Below are positions 54,102 to 64,000 of a DNA stretch of 64,000 bases, piece after piece. Origin of the DNA: Psychrobacter frigidicola (GTDB lineage: Bacteria > Pseudomonadota > Gammaproteobacteria > Pseudomonadales > Moraxellaceae); contig NZ_VORZ01000001.1 of NCBI RefSeq assembly GCF_007997305.1, forward strand, positions 1,539,165 through 1,603,164, read 5' to 3'. The notes below the pieces were generated by a model, which saw only the letters and a program-made list of their open reading frames with translations, ran no database searches and was not told the DNA's origin. The position numbers were made by a program, and so were the translations under genes. Every line of letters starts with the position of its first letter. The first letter of the stretch is position 1.

Positions 54102-55001
54102 ATGAGCTATTCAAAACCTGTTAAAAAAATCCCTACCAATTATCCGAATCATCATGGTCAACACCGCGATGATACAGACCCTACTGCGCCTATTACGGCA
54201 GCGGTAGCTTGGGCAGACACGCCTGCTGGGTTAAGTAATGCGTCTAACCTGCCAGCAATTTTTATCTCACATGGTGCGCCGACCCTTGCCATTGAGCAGT
54301 CTGCAACCACCAGCGCTTTAGCACGAATAGGGCATAACTTACCTAAGCCGCGGGCGATTATCATCATGTCCGCCCATTGGACATCGTCCAAGCTTGAAAT
54401 TAGCAGTAATCCCAAGCCTAAGACTTGGCATGATTTTTCAGGCTTTGACGCTGAGCTACATCGATTGCAATACCCAGTAGACGGGCATACTGCGCTTGCC
54501 GAATCATTAGCACAGCAGCTCAGTGCACGTGGTATTGCTTGTAGTGTCAATCCACTGCGCGTCTGTGATCATGGCGTTTGGGCGCCACTGCGGCATCTAT
54601 ATCCGCAGGCAGATGTTCCTATTGTTCAAGTCTCGCTACCGCAGCATTATGACAGTAATGCCTGCTACCAATTAGGCGCACAGCTGGCACAGTTACGTGA
54701 TCAGCAAATCTTGATTATTGGCTCAGGAAATATTACTCATAACCTAAAAGCCTTACGCTGGGAGGCAGATAGTATTGACGTGCGCGCAAAAGACTTTAAA
54801 TTGTGGCTATTACAACAGCTCAAGTCGGATATTCCTGCTGCCTTAGACTGGCAACAATACCCTGATTATCAACATATCCATCCAAGCGATGAACATTTGC
54901 TGCCATTATTCTTTGCTTTAGGTGCTGGCCAACGGGTCTCGGTCATCCATGAAAGCATGGCACATCATAGTTTAGGGATGGATATTTATCGTTTCGATTA
55001 G
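54102..55001 (+). CDS. DODA-type extradiol aromatic ring-opening dioxygenase (YgiD-like)
   Basis: A 299-residue class III extradiol dioxygenase of the YgiD/4,5-DOPA dioxygenase group. Predicted metal/active-site His residues lie in FISHGAP, MSAHW, RVCDHGVW, and the C-terminal IHPSDEHLLP; GSGNITHN is also typical. E. coli YgiD opens catechol-type rings and uses zinc rather than iron, and the physiological substrate is unclear. The first 47 residues are non-conserved; a downstream start is possible, but no other ATG with a better ribosome site is near. It ends 20 bases from the convergent amidase gene. Confidence 0.9.
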   Translation: MSYSKPVKKIPTNYPNHHGQHRDDTDPTAPITAAVAWADTPAGLSNASNLPAIFISHGAPTLAIEQSATTSALARIGHNLPKPRAIIIMSAHWTSSKLEISSNPKPKTWHDFSGFDAELHRLQYPVDGHTALAESLAQQLSARGIACSVNPLRVCDHGVWAPLRHLYPQADVPIVQVSLPQHYDSNACYQLGAQLAQLRDQQILIIGSGNITHNLKALRWEADSIDVRAKDFKLWLLQQLKSDIPAALDWQQYPDYQHIHPSDEHLLPLFFALGAGQRVSVIHESMAHHSLGMDIYRFD

Positions 55002-55021
55002 TATTATTTACACATCAAAAC

Positions 55022-56515
55022 CTATCTTTCAAAAGCTGGTTTGGTAAACAGACCAGCGCGCTCCATCTCCCCTGCTAGACTCAACAATGTGACCTCATCA
55101 TTCATTCGTCCTATCAATTGCATTCCAATTGGTAAGCCTTTTTTACTCATACCAATCGGTACAGACATGGCTGGCAGTCCAGTAACGTTGCCTAATAAAG
55201 TAAACGCCATTTTACCTAACACCGGTTGGCTAAGCTTCTCAATCATACCTGAGCTAAAGGCAACCTTGCCCATATCCAAGCCTTTATTGAGCACCCCAGC
55301 GCTACGCATGAGCAGCTCATCCATCCGGCTTGGTGGCAAAACACCATGTTTCACCGCAGTGGTCGGTACAGTCGGACATAAAATCATATCGTATTGAGTC
55401 AACAGCTTACCTGTCTGATATTGGCTGTCATGCCAGCCTTGTTTGGCATGGACCAAATCTACCGCTGACAACGATCGCCCAAGCATGGCCATATTATAAG
55501 TTTGTGGTTCTAGATTTTTTATATGCTCTGAGCCAAAACGGCGTTCAATATTATCGATAGTAAAAGCAGTATGCGCGCAGACGACAACCATAAAATCGTG
55601 CCAAAACTTTTCTATATTAATATTAGGCTCAGCAGGAATAACGCGATGACCCATGGCTTCTAACTGGGCAGCAGTTTGCTCAAGTACGGCTAACACCTCT
55701 TTATCGACTACCGTATTCGCAACTAATGGCTGTTGATGTAGGGCAATAGTCAAAGGCCTCGGCGCACGCATCGCAGCCTGCAAAAATGTGCCATCAGGTG
55801 GCGCAATAACATAAGGCGCACCAACTTCTGCGCCACTAGTGGCATCAAGCATTGCTGCGCTATCGCGGACGCTACGAGTAATGACATGATCTGCAATCGC
55901 GCCATCCCAGCCTTCACCAAACGCTGGTCCTAAAGGATTGCGTCCGCGACTGGGTTTCAATCCAAACACGCCGCACCAAGCTGCTGGAAAACGAATTGAG
56001 CCGCCCCCATCACCCGCGCCTGCCATCGGTACGATACCGCTGGAAACTGCTGCTGCGCTACCACCGGATGAGCCGCCTGAGCTATAGCCTTTTTTAAATG
56101 GATTATGCGTGGCACTATGAGCTTTGGGTTCAGTGGTGATAATCAAACCAAACTCTGGGGTATTGGTTTTGCCAAAGGTATTGACCCCAGTTGCCTTCAT
56201 ACGTTTGACAATTTCGCTATCATAAGTATTCACAATATTGACGCTACGACTGCCCATCGTTAGCGGCTCGCCTTCAAAATAAAAAGATAAATCTTTTAGC
56301 AGATAGGGCACGCCAGTGAACGCCCCTGCTGGTAATCCTGCTTGCGCAGCATTATAGGCACGCTCATCAAAACGATGGATAATGGCGTTCAGTTTTGGAT
56401 TGAGCTTATTGGCACTATCAACCGCAGCGTCTAATAATTCTTTAGCGCTCACTTGTTTTGAGTTGACTAACGCAGCTAATCCTAGCGCGTCATATTGGTT
56501 ATATTCTTTAAACAT
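55022..56515 (-). CDS. Amidase signature family enzyme
   Basis: A 497-residue Ser-cisSer-Lys hydrolase. Catalytic residues are Lys74 (PYLLKDLS), Ser149/150 in GGSSGGSAAA, and nucleophile Ser173 in DGGGSIRFPA; the full signature runs about 145-180. Length and arrangement fit stand-alone amidases that cleave small amides or aryl-acylamides (6-aminohexanoate hydrolase-like) rather than GatA, since no gatB/gatC is nearby and the helix-rich C-terminus is different. The substrate is unknown. It is monocistronic and starts at an ATG (56515) with weak SD. Confidence 0.9.
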   Translation of the reverse strand: MFKEYNQYDALGLAALVNSKQVSAKELLDAAVDSANKLNPKLNAIIHRFDERAYNAAQAGLPAGAFTGVPYLLKDLSFYFEGEPLTMGSRSVNIVNTYDSEIVKRMKATGVNTFGKTNTPEFGLIITTEPKAHSATHNPFKKGYSSGGSSGGSAAAVSSGIVPMAGAGDGGGSIRFPAAWCGVFGLKPSRGRNPLGPAFGEGWDGAIADHVITRSVRDSAAMLDATSGAEVGAPYVIAPPDGTFLQAAMRAPRPLTIALHQQPLVANTVVDKEVLAVLEQTAAQLEAMGHRVIPAEPNINIEKFWHDFMVVVCAHTAFTIDNIERRFGSEHIKNLEPQTYNMAMLGRSLSAVDLVHAKQGWHDSQYQTGKLLTQYDMILCPTVPTTAVKHGVLPPSRMDELLMRSAGVLNKGLDMGKVAFSSGMIEKLSQPVLGKMAFTLLGNVTGLPAMSVPIGMSKKGLPIGMQLIGRMNDEVTLLSLAGEMERAGLFTKPAFER

Positions 56516-56626
56516 GATTTATTTCCCATTAAAATTAGGCTTTTATTGAGTATATTGAGTTAATAGTGTGACTGCTAGTCATCTTATAAATAATTATTGA
56601 TGTAGTATTTCCACTTTACTTAAATA

Positions 56627-56660
56627 GAAAAGACGAGCTACTTTCGTAAATCGTCTTTTC
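56627..56660 (-). terminator. Terminator hairpin of ftsK
   Basis: GAAAAGACGA (56627-56636) pairs perfectly with TCGTCTTTTC (56651-56660), loop of 14. Read leftward it follows the ftsK stop by 40 bases; the T-run within the stem base makes it a fair intrinsic terminator. Confidence 0.75.
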
Positions 56661-56700
56661 TTTGCTCAATTAAATCAATCAATCTTTACTTCAATAGTAC

Positions 56701-59700
56701 TTACATCAATAACTCACGCTTACCACTTTTACCCATCGGGCTGACCAGTCCAGCATCCTCCATTGAGTCGACAATCCGCGCAGCACGGTTATAGCCGATG
56801 CTGAATTTGCGCTGGATACTGGAGGCCGAAACTTTACGGGTTTCCATAATAAAGCCAACCGCATCATTATAAAGGTCATCATCTTCACCAGATGGGCTAC
56901 CCGTACTGCCACCAGGACTCGATAATTCAAAGTTACCTGCCATATTATCAATATAGTCAGGCGCGCCACGCTCACGCCACGCATCACAAACACTGTTAAC
57001 TTCCTCATCACTAACATAAGCCCCGTGAACACGATCTGGCTCAATTTGTCCTGGACCTAGGAACAGCATATCGCCGTTACCTAACATATCTTCGGCACCG
57101 CCACTGTCCAAAATCGTACGCGAATCCACTTTTGAGTTTACCCGCAAGGCCGCCCGTACTGGAATATTGGCTTTAATCAAACCAGTAATGACATCAACTG
57201 AGGGGCGCTGAGTCGCAAGAATTAAGTGAATCCCTGCTGCTCGTGATTTTTGTGCCAGACGAGTGATAAGCTCTTCAGCTTGCTTGCCGACTTGCATAAT
57301 CATATCGGCAAATTCATCCGCAACAATCACAATCATCGGTAAGGTTTTCATCTTAGGGGCTTGGCTGATACTCACATTGTCATTGGGACGCCACAGCGGA
57401 TCTAACATCGGCGTGCCAGCCCTTTCAGCGGCTATGACTTTTTTATTAAAATCACTGAGCTTACGAACCTTTAATAAACTCATCAGCTGATAACGACGCT
57501 CCATCTCTGCCACGCACCATGACAAACTACTCGCTGCTTCGGTCATATCCGTGACCACTGGAGTAAGTAAATGTGGAATATCATTGTAATTAGCAAGCTC
57601 AAGCTGCTTAGGGTCAATTAAGATAAGGCGCAGCTCATTGGGTGTATATTTGAGTAGCATCGATAGCAGCATAGCGTTGACCAATACTGATTTACCAGAA
57701 CCGGTCGTGCCTGCAACCAACATATGCGGCGCGCGCGCAAGATCAGTAATAATCGGCTTGCCGCCAATATCTTTACCCATTGCCATACTTATTTGAGATT
57801 TAGAGTCTCTGAATTTTTCGGTATCCAGTAACTCAATAAGGCGTACCATTTCGCGCTGTTTGTTAGGGACTTCAATACCGATATAGGGCTTACCGGGAAT
57901 GACTTCGACCACACGCAAGGATGCCATCGATAACGAACGAGCCAAATCACGTGAAATACCGGTCACCTTACTGGCTTTAACCCCAGCGGCCAGCTCCACC
58001 TCAAAGCGGGTCACCACTGGGCCCGGAATAGCGTTGACCACTTGCGCTTTGACATTGAATTCTTGTAATTTTATTTCTAACAGTTCTGATAGTTGTTCAA
58101 GCTCAGCAACCGTATAACTGGGCTGATGATTGGGATCTGGCTTATCTAATATGGACATCTCTGGAATAGGCGATAAATGGGCACGGTATGCAGCCGTTTG
58201 CATAGCGCGTGAACGCTGAGAAAAAGCGGCATCGTTATGGATTTCAGGCATCACTGGGGCATGATAGTTTTCGTTGCTGTCTGCATCATCATAGCTGTCA
58301 TCTTCAGGCATCATGTCGGTAATATGATTACTACTATCACCTTCGGGCACGGCAAAACTTATCGTTGGCTTAGGTGATGGTATTGGCTCAACAGATTCAC
58401 TTGTAGTCGCATTTTTGGTATTAACAACCGCTGCTGGTGCAGCTTTTGGATTGGCAGGCGGCGTGTTGGTTGGGGTCATATCTACAACAGGCTCTACTGC
58501 AGAAGCAACCTCTTCAACAGTAGCAGAAACAGGAGTCTTAGCAATAACTGGCACGGAAACAGGCGCTTTAGAAGGTCTTCTCGTTTCAAAAACTGAGGTT
58601 TCGGATACCATTTGTTCAAAAACATCGAGCGGTTCTTCTACTTTTTCAGATAACTCTTTAATAGGCTCAGCTAGTGTTTCCGGTGCAAATTGAACCGTCG
58701 AGTGATGCGTTACATCATCTACCAATGCTGATGAGTCTTCTGGTGTAGAGGCTGCTTCCGATGTCGATACTACAGCGACATCTTCAACTGAACTATGTTC
58801 TGCCAACCAAGCATCCGCCAATTCATCTACATTGGACGCTGACAAACTAGTATCTACTTTACAGGCACTATTGGTCTCAGTTGTTGGCGTATTTATTGCC
58901 ACCGGTGCTGCTGCCTGCGTAGGTTCAATATATGCATGCTCAGCAGGAGCAGGGCTATGCGTAGGGTTATTTTGTTCAATAATCGTGGCATTTGCTAATA
59001 AGTCATGAACCGTGTCTGCATCATTCCAAGCAAAGCTAGGCTCTACTTTGCGTACCGTTGTGGCGTTAGGAGCTGCGTTAGAATGAGAGGTAGGAACAAA
59101 GGTATGGTTATTATTTACACTGTTAATAGCAGCCGTCTTGTTACTAGGTATTCCTGTTGGAGATTGTAAGCGGGCATTGGCACTGTTTGCCATTGCTGCC
59201 TCTGCAACCATAGTGGCTTTAACGCTGGCACCCAACCCTGATTTGGCTAAAAAATCCGACAGTACGCCACTAAAGCGGCCACTATGATCTGGTGCTTGAT
59301 TCTCGATATCGTCGTTAGTTTGATGAGCTGGTTGCAAATCAAGGGGCAACTGCCCATAGTCCACTTTTTTCTGCGTGAATTTACTGATGATTAAGTCTTT
59401 ACCTTCTTGAACTCGCGAGCGTTTATTCATATTTTGCTGCTCATTACTAAACGCTGTAGCCGTATTATCTTCAGCTTTTACCCCCGAACCAAGCCACGCT
59501 AAGTTAGTTAACTTATGATAAAGTACGAGCCAATGAATATTGAAGGCAAAAGTTGCCGTAATAATCACGAATAGGCTCAGGAATATGAAACTGCCCCACG
59601 GTGTTAACAGTTGCGCCAATCGTATCTGCAACTCGGTCCCGATAATACCGCCTGCAAGTCCCTTAACCCCTGTTATTACGGGAGCGGTCATCGGCTGAAT

Positions 59701-60060
59701 TAAAGCAACCAGCTGAGCAATTAATGCACTCGCACTTAATATTACAAACACATAAGCTACCAGTCGTAATAGCCCAAATGTTGGCTTATTGTCCCACCAT
59801 ATCAAGATGGATTCATATATCAAAAATACCAGCAGCCACCACGCGCCAAGACCAAAAAAGCTGTAGAGCAAATCGGACAACCATGCGCCCATCGCGCCAC
59901 CAGTATTGTGAACGGTCGTCATGTCGCTACTGATGTGTGACCAGCTCGGATCATTACCCGTATAAGTGAGCAAAATCACGAACAAATAAACGGACAACAT
60001 TAGCCCAAGGATAGTAAATATTCCTTTCTTCAAATACTCAATAAGTGGTGCTGATATCAC
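56701..60060 (-). CDS. ftsK: DNA translocase FtsK
   Basis: Septal DNA pump that clears and aligns chromosome termini for XerCD. The N-terminus (about 1-185) has four or five transmembrane helices. A long acidic, Ala/Pro/Thr-rich linker (about 210-620) follows. The motor has Walker A in AGTTGSGKSV (about 777-786) and a Walker B ... RLILIDPKQLEL region, with LATQRPSVDVITG. The C-terminal gamma domain (about 1055-1119, winged helix, SASSIQRKFSIGYNRAARI) reads KOPS sites. At 1119 residues the linker is longer than in many FtsK, a variable part in this family. A perfect inverted repeat lies upstream (60115-60136). Confidence 0.95.
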   Translation of the reverse strand: MISAPLIEYLKKGIFTILGLMLSVYLFVILLTYTGNDPSWSHISSDMTTVHNTGGAMGAWLSDLLYSFFGLGAWWLLVFLIYESILIWWDNKPTFGLLRLVAYVFVILSASALIAQLVALIQPMTAPVITGVKGLAGGIIGTELQIRLAQLLTPWGSFIFLSLFVIITATFAFNIHWLVLYHKLTNLAWLGSGVKAEDNTATAFSNEQQNMNKRSRVQEGKDLIISKFTQKKVDYGQLPLDLQPAHQTNDDIENQAPDHSGRFSGVLSDFLAKSGLGASVKATMVAEAAMANSANARLQSPTGIPSNKTAAINSVNNNHTFVPTSHSNAAPNATTVRKVEPSFAWNDADTVHDLLANATIIEQNNPTHSPAPAEHAYIEPTQAAAPVAINTPTTETNSACKVDTSLSASNVDELADAWLAEHSSVEDVAVVSTSEAASTPEDSSALVDDVTHHSTVQFAPETLAEPIKELSEKVEEPLDVFEQMVSETSVFETRRPSKAPVSVPVIAKTPVSATVEEVASAVEPVVDMTPTNTPPANPKAAPAAVVNTKNATTSESVEPIPSPKPTISFAVPEGDSSNHITDMMPEDDSYDDADSNENYHAPVMPEIHNDAAFSQRSRAMQTAAYRAHLSPIPEMSILDKPDPNHQPSYTVAELEQLSELLEIKLQEFNVKAQVVNAIPGPVVTRFEVELAAGVKASKVTGISRDLARSLSMASLRVVEVIPGKPYIGIEVPNKQREMVRLIELLDTEKFRDSKSQISMAMGKDIGGKPIITDLARAPHMLVAGTTGSGKSVLVNAMLLSMLLKYTPNELRLILIDPKQLELANYNDIPHLLTPVVTDMTEAASSLSWCVAEMERRYQLMSLLKVRKLSDFNKKVIAAERAGTPMLDPLWRPNDNVSISQAPKMKTLPMIVIVADEFADMIMQVGKQAEELITRLAQKSRAAGIHLILATQRPSVDVITGLIKANIPVRAALRVNSKVDSRTILDSGGAEDMLGNGDMLFLGPGQIEPDRVHGAYVSDEEVNSVCDAWRERGAPDYIDNMAGNFELSSPGGSTGSPSGEDDDLYNDAVGFIMETRKVSASSIQRKFSIGYNRAARIVDSMEDAGLVSPMGKSGKRELLM

Positions 60061-60114
60061 GTAGGATCTGCCTTATTATTAACACTAAATGAACGATACT
60101 AAATAATCGTCAAC

Positions 60115-60136
60115 GCATGATTAAATGTAATCATGC
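60115..60136. promoter_or_regulatory. Inverted repeat upstream of ftsK
   Basis: GCATGATTA (60115-60123) and TAATCATGC (60128-60136) form a perfect 9-base stem or split palindrome with a 4-base AATG centre, 54-76 bases upstream of the ftsK ATG. The spacing suits an operator near the promoter, and no regulator is assigned. Confidence 0.45.
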
Positions 60137-60623
60137 TGACATAAATGACTCGTTTGAAATTGGGTAGCGAAGTGTCTATTATGACATAGCTGGCTGTCCA
60201 TTATGCATGGCCACTTATGTATAGCCACTAAAGGTATATAGAATACGAATTATGGCGTAAAATACACGTTCAACCCTTTGCAGGTACTCATTATATATTC
60301 ATCATTGATAGACAATAACGGATACTTACCAAACCCGGTTAATGATAAGTAATCTATCAAATTATAGATGATAATCTTCAACCTCAATGGTGCTGAATAT
60401 AACTTCTTATAATAACAAATACCTCGCTTAAGTGGCGACTGTCTTACATGTAAAGTTGACAAAAAACAAGCCTACAAGCACGAAACCACCACCTGACTAA
60501 TAGAGTCAATCGAAAAAAAATATCATTGAATAATAGGTTTGAAGAGACGACCCGCACCCTCTATATTATCTTGCAGCTTAAGATAATTTAGTTCTAATGA
60601 TATCCGTGTTTATTTTAGCAAAC

Positions 60624-60652
60624 TTGCACTTTTTGTCGCCTGCCCTTATGTT
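60624..60652 (+). promoter_or_regulatory. Candidate sigma-70 promoter of trxB-aat
   Basis: TTGCAC (60624-60629), a 17-base spacer and TATGTT (60647-60652). Transcription would start near 60659, giving a leader of about 130 bases before the trxB ATG. Confidence 0.5.
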
Positions 60653-60780
60653 AGTATCACTCAGCATTGACAATAGCTTAGTTATGCTCAATTTTATTAC
60701 ATACTAATAACGACTTTTTTCAATTTTAACATCCGATTTTAGCATATCCTCTTATCACTTTAAATTTTGACCCCTAATAA

Positions 60781-61821
<1,041 letters not shown>

Positions 61822-62616
61822 GTGAGCAATTCTTTCGATTTGTCTACTACTGACATAACGCCCGAGGCTTTAAGATGTCTTGGGCGCTATGACTTCCCGA
61901 GTCCTGCTGACATTGATCCTGATGGCATTGGCATAGTAGCAGTAGGCGGCGACCTTGCCCCTGATACGCTGATTTCTGCTTATTCGCAAGGATTATTCCC
62001 ATGGTTTAATGAAGATGAACCAATTGCATGGTGGTGCCCTGAGCCGCGCTGCGTGATGGTACCGTCTGATTATCTGCCTAGTAAATCGCTACGTCGCCAA
62101 GCTAAACGTGAGCGTTGGCAATTAACACTCAACCAAGCATTTGACGAAGTCATCCGCGCTTGTAGTCTGCCGCGTAGCGATGGGCTGCCTGAAGGCGAGC
62201 ATACTTGGATTCACGAAGAAATGATTGACGCTTATACCGAGCTCCACAGCTTTGGCTTTGCCCATAGTGTTGAAGTTTGGGATAATGAGGGGCAGCTGAT
62301 TGGCGGCTTGTACGGTCTGAAGATAGGCAGTATATATTTTGGCGAATCTATGTTTCACCGTGCTACAAACGCATCAAAACTGGCATTCTGGGGGTTGATG
62401 CGCTTATGTGTCCAAAGTGAGGTAATGCTGGTAGACTGCCAATTACCTAATGACCATCTGTTAAGTTTAGGCGCAGCAATTCGACCGCGAGCTGACTTTT
62501 TGATCCAATTAGATACCTTGATTGGCAAGCGCTCAGTCCAATGGCACCCTCATTCACATCAGCCAATGGCCGTTGCTATGTTAGACAGTCTTAAGCCTTG
62601 GCAACTGAAACTGTAA
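61822..62616 (+). CDS. aat: Leucyl/phenylalanyl-tRNA-protein transferase Aat
   Basis: Adds Leu or Phe from tRNA to proteins with N-terminal Lys or Arg, marking them for ClpAP. Family features: YDFPSP, GGDLAPDTLISAYSQGLFPWF, WWCPEPRCVM, TWIHEEMIDAY, GGLYGLKIGSIYFGESMF and VDCQLPNDHLLSLGA, all in order over 264 residues. The GTG at 61822 directly follows the trxB stop (0-base gap), so translation is coupled; this trxB-aat order is common in gammaproteobacteria. The ClpS/ClpA genes that use it are not in the window. Confidence 0.95.
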   Translation: MSNSFDLSTTDITPEALRCLGRYDFPSPADIDPDGIGIVAVGGDLAPDTLISAYSQGLFPWFNEDEPIAWWCPEPRCVMVPSDYLPSKSLRRQAKRERWQLTLNQAFDEVIRACSLPRSDGLPEGEHTWIHEEMIDAYTELHSFGFAHSVEVWDNEGQLIGGLYGLKIGSIYFGESMFHRATNASKLAFWGLMRLCVQSEVMLVDCQLPNDHLLSLGAAIRPRADFLIQLDTLIGKRSVQWHPHSHQPMAVAMLDSLKPWQLKL

Positions 62617-62795
62617 ATTAGGAAGTTTTAAGCTCGTGTTTATACGAATAACGTAGCCAATAATTATCAAGCCATTATTTTGAAATAATACTGTTAGAAA
62701 CTACTTTTGAAGAAATTAAAACTAAGTCTCAACTCTTTTTCATGGTCAGTAGTTCTTTTTTTAAGTACCAAGCACTATACTTTTGAGATTATTAT

Positions 62796-63236
62796 ATGGC
62801 ACCTGATGAATCGTTTTTACTTATTGGAACATTAGCAAAAAAGGCTAATACCACTAAAGATACCGTGCGCCATTACGATCAATTGGGCCTACTAAAATCT
62901 CGTAAGCGCCAAGCGGGATCGCGTCTTTATACTGAATTTCACCCAGAATGCATCGAACGCATTGAGCTGATTAAAAGCGCTCAAGCTATTGGCTTTACGC
63001 TCACTGAAATTAAAGACAGTTTAAATGACTACTATGATGGGCATCTTGATCTTAACGAACAGCTACATGTCACGCAACAAAAGCTTGAACAAGTTGAAAA
63101 ACAACAAGCCAATATTAATCGTATGGTCGAGCTATTGACCGAGCGCATTGAAATACTCGAACGTATGAAAGTAGACAGTAACTATAAGTACGATGTTGAA
63201 GACTGCAAAAACGCTATGCCGCCTCTATTACCCTAA
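62796..63236 (+). CDS. MerR family transcriptional regulator
   Basis: A 146-residue DNA-binding regulator. The winged helix-turn-helix (about 8-75) has LAKKANTTKDTVRHYDQLGLL and the YTEFHPECIERIELIKSAQAIGFTL stretch in two parts. A long dimerisation coiled coil follows (about 88-132). There is a single Cys in VEDCKNAMPP near the C-terminus and no CxxC or metal-binding loop as in MerR, CueR or ZntR, so the effector is unknown. It is monocistronic; no obvious target operon is adjacent, and the divergent partner lies outside its promoter. Confidence 0.88.
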   Translation: MAPDESFLLIGTLAKKANTTKDTVRHYDQLGLLKSRKRQAGSRLYTEFHPECIERIELIKSAQAIGFTLTEIKDSLNDYYDGHLDLNEQLHVTQQKLEQVEKQQANINRMVELLTERIEILERMKVDSNYKYDVEDCKNAMPPLLP

Positions 63237-63311
63237 GAACCATTTATCAGTAATCCTGTTTTTTAACAGTTTGTTAGCTGACCTATTTTTACAGTTTTAT
63301 TTAAATTTTTA

Positions 63312-63794
63312 TCATTCTTCTAAAAAGCTACGCTGCATAATCAAAGCGTCTATTGCTGGCTGGTACGGCTGATGATAGTAGCCTTGACGTCTATGAATAA
63401 CCTCAAACCCTTGCTGCTCATATAGTGCTATTGCAGGCGTATTGTCCGCGCGCACTTCTAGTAGCAGACTTTCAACTTCATTATTTTGTAATTCTTTCTT
63501 AAGTGCTGCAAAAATTTTTGATGCCACTCCTCGACGCTGATACTGTGGATGAGTACCAATACGTAATATCTCCGCCTGCTCGAAAACTACCTGATATAAA
63601 CAATATCCCACCACTTCATCCTCAGCCATATCAATAACGACCATTAAACTGATGCTCTCTTGTTTAAGCAGATCGGTAAGGGTTTGATAAGTCCAGGCCT
63701 CTTGTATCTGGACAATAGTTTCGATAGTCGCAACCACTTTAATAAATGCCGCGCGTTCATCTGGTTCGGTTGCTAGCCTCTTTATATTAAACAT
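63312..63794 (-). CDS. GNAT acetyltransferase (RimI-like)
   Basis: A 160-residue GCN5-related N-acetyltransferase. Acetyl-CoA-binding motif A is IGTHPQYQRRGVASKIF (about 86-102), preceded by the strand EILRIG. Motif B is LLLEVRADNTPAIALYEQQGFEVIHRRQGYY, split here across lines, and closely resembles RimI (ribosomal protein S18 alanine acetyltransferase). A neighbouring tsaB/holD, common next to rimI, is not visible inside the window, so the RimI assignment is probable rather than certain. The gene runs leftward and converges with the MerR gene. Confidence 0.85.
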   Translation of the reverse strand: MFNIKRLATEPDERAAFIKVVATIETIVQIQEAWTYQTLTDLLKQESISLMVVIDMAEDEVVGYCLYQVVFEQAEILRIGTHPQYQRRGVASKIFAALKKELQNNEVESLLLEVRADNTPAIALYEQQGFEVIHRRQGYYHQPYQPAIDALIMQRSFLEE

Positions 63795-63894
63795 GGGCTT
63801 CCTTTGTCTACTTACTTATTCAAACGTACTTTACTCTAGCGTCAATTATTAATAGCAAGTGATACAGTTGTTCTAATAAATTTCGCCACTCATA

Positions 63895-63928
63895 AAAAAG
63901 CCGCTCTCAACAAAGAGAGCGGCTTTTT
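63895..63928. terminator. Bidirectional intrinsic terminator at right edge
   Basis: AAAAAGCCGCTCTC (63895-63908) pairs perfectly with GAGAGCGGCTTTTT (63915-63928), 6-base loop, A- and T-runs on both sides. It lies upstream of the leftward GNAT gene, so it most likely ends a leftward gene located beyond the window. Confidence 0.88.
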
Positions 63929-64000
63929 GACTAACCATTTAGCAGACTAGCAGATTGCTCTGACACTGCTAAGCATCTAATACAGAAGTATTAAACGTTA

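Noticed and set aside
60250..60462. 70-codon frame on the minus strand between ftsK and trxB
   Set aside because: No ribosome-binding site, composition like random AT-rich DNA, no recognisable pattern.

Overview
The window is a chromosomal segment of a gammaproteobacterium of the Moraxellaceae, most likely Psychrobacter. I infer this from the moderate-to-low GC content, from Psychrobacter/Acinetobacter-like versions of MnmC, FtsK, GlnD, DapC and the DUF294-exonuclease pair, and from the many small lipoproteins. No database search was possible, so the genus is an inference.

Layout. 1-8.7 kb: the end of truD, a membrane diguanylate cyclase, an rnm (PHP exonuclease)/yciB divergent pair, an overlapping yciI-anchor protein-mnmC operon, a decayed gene and a lipoprotein. 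8.7-17.7 kb: an unrecognised 469-residue protein, a DUF4230 protein, proS, an LprI-like protein, queF, a YadGH-type ABC exporter and a periplasmic cytochrome c. 18.0-25 kb: tRNA-Arg(CCG), a yggS-like gene with an NhaC antiporter, a sirtuin, and a LemA/TPM-domain cluster. 25.8-34.5 kb: an alanine/sodium symporter, two fasciclin lipoproteins, metH and a bile-acid/sodium family transporter.

34.6-39.1 kb is the accessory spot. It holds one very AT-rich 1350-codon gene that joins an N-terminal HNH endonuclease to a STAND/NACHT-type NTPase and a long sensor-like C-terminus. That architecture fits a single-protein anti-phage defence system. It is followed by two tandem DUF2256 zinc-ribbon microproteins of 49 and 54 residues.

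39.1-64 kb returns to core genome: a TolB-like propeller lipoprotein, a META lipoprotein, map-glnD-dapC (interrupted by an opposite-strand membrane protein), the DUF294/CBS protein with its DnaQ-like exonuclease, a PBP4 with a large low-complexity insertion, DUF421, rlmH, a DODA-type dioxygenase, an amidase, ftsK, trxB-aat, a MerR regulator and a GNAT acetyltransferase.

Most genes are housekeeping: tRNA modification (TruD, MnmC, QueF), translation (ProS, Map, RlmH, Aat), nitrogen and amino-acid metabolism (GlnD, DapC, MetH) and the envelope (PBP4, FtsK, lipoproteins). Several intergenic regions carry perfect or near-perfect inverted repeats that look like operators, and many transcription units end in clear intrinsic terminators.
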